Shown here piece by piece: positions 23,702 to 26,797 of a stretch of 26,797 nucleotides of DNA. The stretch's first letter is position 1. The number at the start of each line of letters is the position of its first letter. A program made the translations under genes and the position numbers. Below the pieces are notes generated by a model. That model was not told where the DNA came from. It did not search any database and was given only the letters and a program-made list of their open reading frames with translations. Source of the DNA: a virus; IMG/VR virus record IMGVR_UViG_3300028829_005743, positions 1-26,797 of that record, one strand, 5' to 3'.

Positions 23702-24162
23702 GCAAAAATTCTAGTATAAAAAGAGTTTTAAAAGAAGCAATCCTTGAAGTTCTTAACGAAGAAAAAGAATTGCTAAAAGAGTATGATCCACAAACTGATA
23801 GATTTTCAGATGAGGGATTATCAACCGAGCAAAAAAAACTTGCTTCCGAAAAAATATCTAAATTTGGAAAGTATCAAAGATTTATTGCATTAGAAGCAAA
23901 AGACATGGATGTTGCTGAAGATATTTGTAATATCATTGAGAATGCTTCTCAGTGTATTTTAAATGAAACGGATGATTGGTTTGATGGAATTAGTGTTAAA
24001 CGAAACTTAAAAGAAGTTAAAACACTTGCGAAAGATTTTTACAAAACTGCAAAAGAACGACAAGTTTATACACAACGAATGCAAAGTCTTTACGAAGACA
24101 TGGGTAACATTCTAAACAGATACTTTGAAATTTCAGGAGATACCGAACATGAACAAAAATGA
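23698..24162 (+). CDS. Helical head-module protein with shared N-terminal helix
   Basis: 154 residues with a strong ribosome binding site (AGGAG 23686-23690, seven bases upstream). The N-terminus SSIKRVLKEAILEVLNEEKE is one of five related amphipathic helices in this module. The rest is helical with two Cys (EDICNIIENASQCIL) and a coiled C-terminal part (FYKTAKERQVYTQRMQSLYE). No enzyme motif. It overlaps both neighbours by 4 and 14 bases. Function unknown; possible prohead core protein by position and N-terminal tag. Confidence 0.75.
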   Translation: MSKNSSIKRVLKEAILEVLNEEKELLKEYDPQTDRFSDEGLSTEQKKLASEKISKFGKYQRFIALEAKDMDVAEDICNIIENASQCILNETDDWFDGISVKRNLKEVKTLAKDFYKTAKERQVYTQRMQSLYEDMGNILNRYFEISGDTEHEQK

Positions 24163-24880
24163 TTTAAAAACATTCGTTAGAAAAGTTTTGTTGGAAAAAC
24201 TTAACCAACAACCAAGGGTACACGGAAAACTTTTAAAAAAGACTATTAGTTTTAGTGGAATTCAACGAGAGTGTGTATGTGAAGGAACAGTTGAAGATGT
24301 TAATGAATTTGCTTCGTCTAATAATTTAAAGTTTACATTGTCTGAAGATTCTTACTTCGGTGGCCATTATTTAGACGAAATGACTTCGTATGAATTTCAA
24401 CCAAATCCTGAATTTTATGGTGAACTAATGGAAACTTCTATGTCTGCACGTGAGCAGTTGTCAAGAATTTGCGGAACAAACGACCAAGTATTAACCGAAG
24501 TAGATGCCAACTCAGTTGAAACCTTAGTTGACTATATATGTGAAGATACTGATTTTACCGACAATTACACATTTGTTGTATTTGAGCATATACAAGAAAT
24601 GGTATCTGAAAAATTATACGATAAAACTCAATTTAAAAAACTATTTGAGTATTTAATTAATCGCTCATGTGCAACATATACTGATGCTGAACTGAGTTTA
24701 TCGGAATCAGAACTTGAATATGCTACACAATTAGTATCAAGTAAATTTTTCGCAAATAGATTGCACGACACACAACCAACACATGAAACAAAAACACAAT
24801 GTGGAAAGAAATCTTTTACAACAGGTACTGCATTTGAAAATATGCAAAGAATAGTATCTGGACATAATATGTTTTTATAA
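24149..24880 (+). CDS. Unknown head-module protein with shared N-terminal helix
   Basis: 243 residues from the ATG at 24149, supported by AGGAG at 24135-24139. An upstream in-frame TTG (24125) lacks this support. The N-terminus NKNDLKTFVRKVLLEKLNQQ again has the shared amphipathic pattern. The body contains GIQRECVCEGTVEDVNEFAS, a beta-rich portion (YFGGHYLDEMTSYEFQP) and a helical C-terminal part. Several Cys are scattered, not in an obvious metal-binding cluster. I do not recognise the family. It ends ten bases before the tandem-repeat gene. Confidence 0.7.
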   Translation: MNKNDLKTFVRKVLLEKLNQQPRVHGKLLKKTISFSGIQRECVCEGTVEDVNEFASSNNLKFTLSEDSYFGGHYLDEMTSYEFQPNPEFYGELMETSMSAREQLSRICGTNDQVLTEVDANSVETLVDYICEDTDFTDNYTFVVFEHIQEMVSEKLYDKTQFKKLFEYLINRSCATYTDAELSLSESELEYATQLVSSKFFANRLHDTQPTHETKTQCGKKSFTTGTAFENMQRIVSGHNMFL

Positions 24881-24889
24881 GGAACTAAC

Positions 24890-25666
24890 ATGAAAATCAC
24901 AAAACAAGAACTTAGAGATATTATCAAAGAAGTCGCAGATGAAATGGGACTTTTTGAAGGACTTACTAAAGCACAAGAAAAACTTCCTGAACCACTCAAG
25001 AAGGCAATTCTTAAAAAACAAGGAAATTCTGATGATTCCGATGAAACGGAAGATGTGGAAGAAGGTCTTACCAAAGCACAAGAAAAACTTCCTGAACCAT
25101 TAAAGAAAGCAATTTTAAAGAAGCAAGGAAATTCTGATGATTCGTCCGAAGACGAAAAGGAGGATGTAGAAGAGGGTCTTACTAAAGCACAAGAAAAACT
25201 TCCAGAACCATTAAAGAAAGCAATTTTGAAGAAGCAAGGCAACTCTGATGATTCATCTGAAGATGAAGATGAAAAAGAAGAAATTGATGAAGGTAATGCT
25301 TTTGGTGCGGCTGTAAAGGCTGCACGTGAAAATGGGGAATCCGAGTTTCAAGTTGGTGGAAAAACTTATCAATTGCGAGAAAAGGTAACTGAAGAAGTTG
25401 AAGACACAGAAGAATTTACCGGAGAAGTAGAAGAAGAATGTGAAGAGTGCAATCAAGAACTTGCCGAATCATCATGTACATCCGAAGATGATGAGGATGA
25501 TGTAGAAGAAGGTAATGCGTTTGGTGCAGCTGTTAAGAAAGCAAAAGAAGACGGAGAAATTGAATTTGAAGTAGGTGGTAAAACCTATAAAGTCAGTGAA
25601 AACTGGAAAAAAATTACTTTAGCAGAAAAATTAAACAGAATTTTAGGAAATCGTAAAGTTTTGTAA
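24890..25666 (+). CDS. Acidic tandem-repeat protein with shared N-terminal helix
   Basis: 258 residues, ribosome binding site AAGGA at 24879-24883. The N-terminus KITKQELRDIIKEVADEMG matches the amphipathic helix of neighbouring genes. Three tandem units starting at residues 23, 58 and 95 share an identical 28-residue core beginning EGLTKAQEKLPEPLKKAIL, each followed by an acidic spacer of different length. Two units of a second kind follow at 134-164 and 207-237 (EGNAFGAAVK...EFxVGGKTY). A Cys-containing acidic linker (EEECEECNQELAESSC) separates them. I recall both short motifs as recurring in marine phage proteins. The acidic, modular structure beside the scaffold suggests a prohead core or internal protein. 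No catalytic motif. A strong terminator follows. Confidence 0.8.
   Translation: MKITKQELRDIIKEVADEMGLFEGLTKAQEKLPEPLKKAILKKQGNSDDSDETEDVEEGLTKAQEKLPEPLKKAILKKQGNSDDSSEDEKEDVEEGLTKAQEKLPEPLKKAILKKQGNSDDSSEDEDEKEEIDEGNAFGAAVKAARENGESEFQVGGKTYQLREKVTEEVEDTEEFTGEVEEECEECNQELAESSCTSEDDEDDVEEGNAFGAAVKKAKEDGEIEFEVGGKTYKVSENWKKITLAEKLNRILGNRKVL
24956..25288 (+). repeat. Three in-frame tandem repeats (105, 111, 117 bp)
   Basis: Units begin at 24956, 25061 and 25172. The 28-residue cores are identical in protein but differ at several synonymous codons (for example CTC versus TTA, CTT versus TTA or TTG, TCC versus TCG versus TCA). Length differences come from the acidic spacers. Duplications are therefore not recent and the amino-acid sequence has been kept. 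Confidence 0.9.
25289..25600 (+). repeat. Pair of EGNAFGAAVK repeats separated by an acidic linker
   Basis: Two 31-residue units lie at 25289-25381 and 25508-25600. Both begin EGNAFGAAVK and end VGGKTY plus five residues; they differ at about ten positions. The intervening 126 bases encode a Glu-rich, Cys-containing linker. Seen directly in the translation. Confidence 0.85.
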
Positions 25667-25692
25667 AATTTAATAAAAGTTTCTTAAAAATG

Positions 25693-25722
25693 AAAAAAAG
25701 AGTGGTTTTCCACTCTTTTTTT
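25693..25722 (+). terminator. Rho-independent terminator before the scaffold gene
   Basis: A 13-bp perfect stem (25693-25705 with 25710-25722), GAGTGG/CCACTC plus seven A-T pairs, around a TTTT loop, with a T tract after the stem. It closes the protease-to-repeat-protein operon. The A-tract before the stem means it could also act in reverse. Confidence 0.85.
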
Positions 25723-25764
25723 ATAATAATTTCTTTTTTTTTTTAATATTTTTGTATTTAAGTA

Positions 25765-25773
25765 TATATTTAT
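25765..25773 (+). promoter_or_regulatory. TATATTTAT element before scaffold, following a terminator
   Basis: Exact TATATTTAT in the 200-base gap between the terminator and the scaffold gene, about 95 bases before the ATG at 25868. Because a strong terminator lies just upstream, a promoter is needed here, which makes this the best-supported copy of the element. The leader it would give has no long ORF; a 15-codon ORF at 25782 has no support. Confidence 0.5.
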
Positions 25774-25867
25774 CTATCAAAATGCTTCCACAATTATTGG
25801 AAACAACAAAGGTTTCAAGATTACATTAAAGTCCACAATGACTTTAGAAAACAGGAAAACAAAACAC

Positions 25868-26797
25868 ATGAGTAAATTATTAAAAGAAGCTATTGCTGAT
25901 GCGAAAGCAGTTCGTGAAACTGCACTTGCTAACGCACGTCTCGCTCTTGAAGAAGCATTTGCACCTAGACTGCAAAGTATGCTTACCAAGAAACTCCGTG
26001 AGGAAGAGGCAGAGTTAGATGGTGTAGAGGATGAAGAATCAATTGAAGACGAAGTCGAAATTGAAGAACCATCTGATGAAGTTGAGGAAGTATCATACTC
26101 CGAAGACGATGAATCAGAAGACGAAGTTGCTGACGTAGATGCTGAAGAAGAAGCACCTGCTGAAGATTCAGTTGAAGACGAAGTTGAAGTTGACGATGAA
26201 ATTGAAGACGAAGAAGAAATTGAAGAAGATTCTTTTGACTTGGATTCTATCATTGCTGAACTTGAAAGTGAGTTGACAACTGAGGAAGAAGAAGGTGAGT
26301 CTGAAGAATCCGAAGAGGAAGAATCAGTTGAAGAACAATCTTGTTCATCAGAATTAGGTATTAAAGGTGAAGAACACGTAAACATTGCTGATAGTGATGA
26401 TGAGGAACTTCCAGATGATACTAAAGTTCAAAGTTCAGATGTTGGAAACGAAGATGACGAAATGCCAAAGGTTGCAGAAATTGACGAAGAAATTGATATT
26501 GAAATCGTTGACGAAGAAGCAAAGGCAGGAGAAGAGTCTGACGAACCAACTGCAACAGAGTCTGATGAAGAACTTGCTTTTCCAACAAACGAGTCCGAAG
26601 AAGCATCTGATAGTGAAGACGATTCATCTGAAGAAGATGAAGAAGTTAATCTTGAAGAAATTCTTAAAGAACTCGAAGATGAATCATCTTTGGAAGACGA
26701 AGAAGCAGACTCGGAACTTGAGGAAATAAAGGCAACAAACAATAAGCTTCAAAAAGAAAACGAAGAATACCGCAAGGTCTACAAATATTTGCGTGGT
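25868..26797 (+). CDS. Prohead core scaffolding protein (gp22-like), 3' end outside window
   Basis: 310 codons are open to the right edge without a stop. ATG at 25868 with AGGA about 12 bases upstream; an in-frame ATG at 25838 would add ten residues. The N-terminus SKLLKEAIADAKAVRETALA and the following LALEEAFAPRLQSMLTKKL form a basic/amphipathic helix as in T4-like scaffolds. Residues 50-270 are extremely acidic with Glu/Asp/Ser repeats. Near the end are EVNLEEILKELEDE and a coiled coil NNKLQKENEEYRKVYKYL, where scaffold conservation usually lies. The protein forms the prohead core and is degraded by the gp21-type protease before packaging. The major capsid protein gene is expected next. 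The call rests on composition, the coiled coil and gene order. Confidence 0.85.
   Translation, partial: MSKLLKEAIADAKAVRETALANARLALEEAFAPRLQSMLTKKLREEEAELDGVEDEESIEDEVEIEEPSDEVEEVSYSEDDESEDEVADVDAEEEAPAEDSVEDEVEVDDEIEDEEEIEEDSFDLDSIIAELESELTTEEEEGESEESEEEESVEEQSCSSELGIKGEEHVNIADSDDEELPDDTKVQSSDVGNEDDEMPKVAEIDEEIDIEIVDEEAKAGEESDEPTATESDEELAFPTNESEEASDSEDDSSEEDEEVNLEEILKELEDESSLEDEEADSELEEIKATNNKLQKENEEYRKVYKYLRG

Noticed and set aside
24628-25242. Minus-strand ORF with internal repeats
   Set aside because: The repeats are the antisense of the three tandem units in the + strand gene at 24890-25666, whose synonymous divergence shows that the + frame is under selection.
24956-25288. Regularly spaced repeats as a CRISPR-like array
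   Set aside because: Units are about 105-117 bp, in frame, with imperfect DNA identity and no unique spacers of constant length; they are protein repeats.
25777-26385. Minus-strand Ser-rich ORF opposite the scaffold gene (and a similar one at 26428-26742)
   Set aside because: The Ser runs are the complement of GAA/GAT codons in the acidic scaffold. The + frame has a proper start, typical scaffold ends and stays open to the edge.
26385-26729. Plus-strand Lys/Leu-rich ORF inside the scaffold
   Set aside because: It is a +1 frame reading of the Glu/Asp-rich scaffold sequence and has no ribosome binding site.

Overview
This window looks like part of an AT-rich, strictly lytic-type T4-like (myovirus) phage genome. 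Every convincing gene is on the + strand. Genes are packed with short gaps or ATGA/TAATG overlaps, and the gene set is terminase, portal, prohead protease, scaffold, gp46/gp47 nuclease, primase and resolvase. Several conserved hypothetical proteins (the Lys-rich protein, the DUF3008-like protein, the kinase and the nucleotidyltransferase fusion) resemble families I recall from marine and pelagic T4-like phages. The exact host cannot be read from the sequence, but a phage-encoded lipoprotein implies a host with an envelope that processes lipoproteins, probably Gram-negative. I see no tRNA, CRISPR array, integrase or transposase.

Layout. (1) 1-4477: the 3' part of a very large modular adhesin or tail-associated protein (FG-GAP-like propeller motifs, a helical W-repeat region, two dockerin-like Ca loops) and a Gly-rich unknown. 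(2) 4523-10133: DNA metabolism: RuvC-like resolvase, DnaG/gp61-like primase with a degenerate zinc site, and an SbcD-SbcC (gp47-gp46) recombination nuclease. The nuclease is broken twice: by a roughly 965-bp block carrying a glycosyltransferase gene, and by a frameshift just before the ABC signature. (3) 10177-15933: a P-loop kinase, two small genes, an 838-residue protein joining a cytidylyltransferase-like domain to a ligase-like (KxDG) domain, a Lys-rich protein and a small unknown. (4) 15937-16627: one gene with its own host-type promoter and a strong terminator. (5) 16651-26797: head module: large terminase, a lipoprotein, a second host-type promoter, a portal gene with a break and apparent internal deletion, conserved structural-module genes, the prohead protease, more small helical proteins, a tandem-repeat protein, a terminator and the start of the acidic scaffold. 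The major capsid gene is expected just beyond the right edge.

The most notable observations are the in-phase 7-bp direct repeat around the glycosyltransferase insertion in the nuclease gene, the kinase plus cytidylyltransferase-ligase cluster, a shared amphipathic N-terminal helix on five proteins around the prohead protease (a possible capsid-targeting tag), a lipoprotein gene wedged between terminase and portal, and an intergenic TATATTTAT element recurring ahead of gene blocks. The lesions in gp46 and portal affect genes expected to be essential, so they need checking against raw reads before any biological interpretation.
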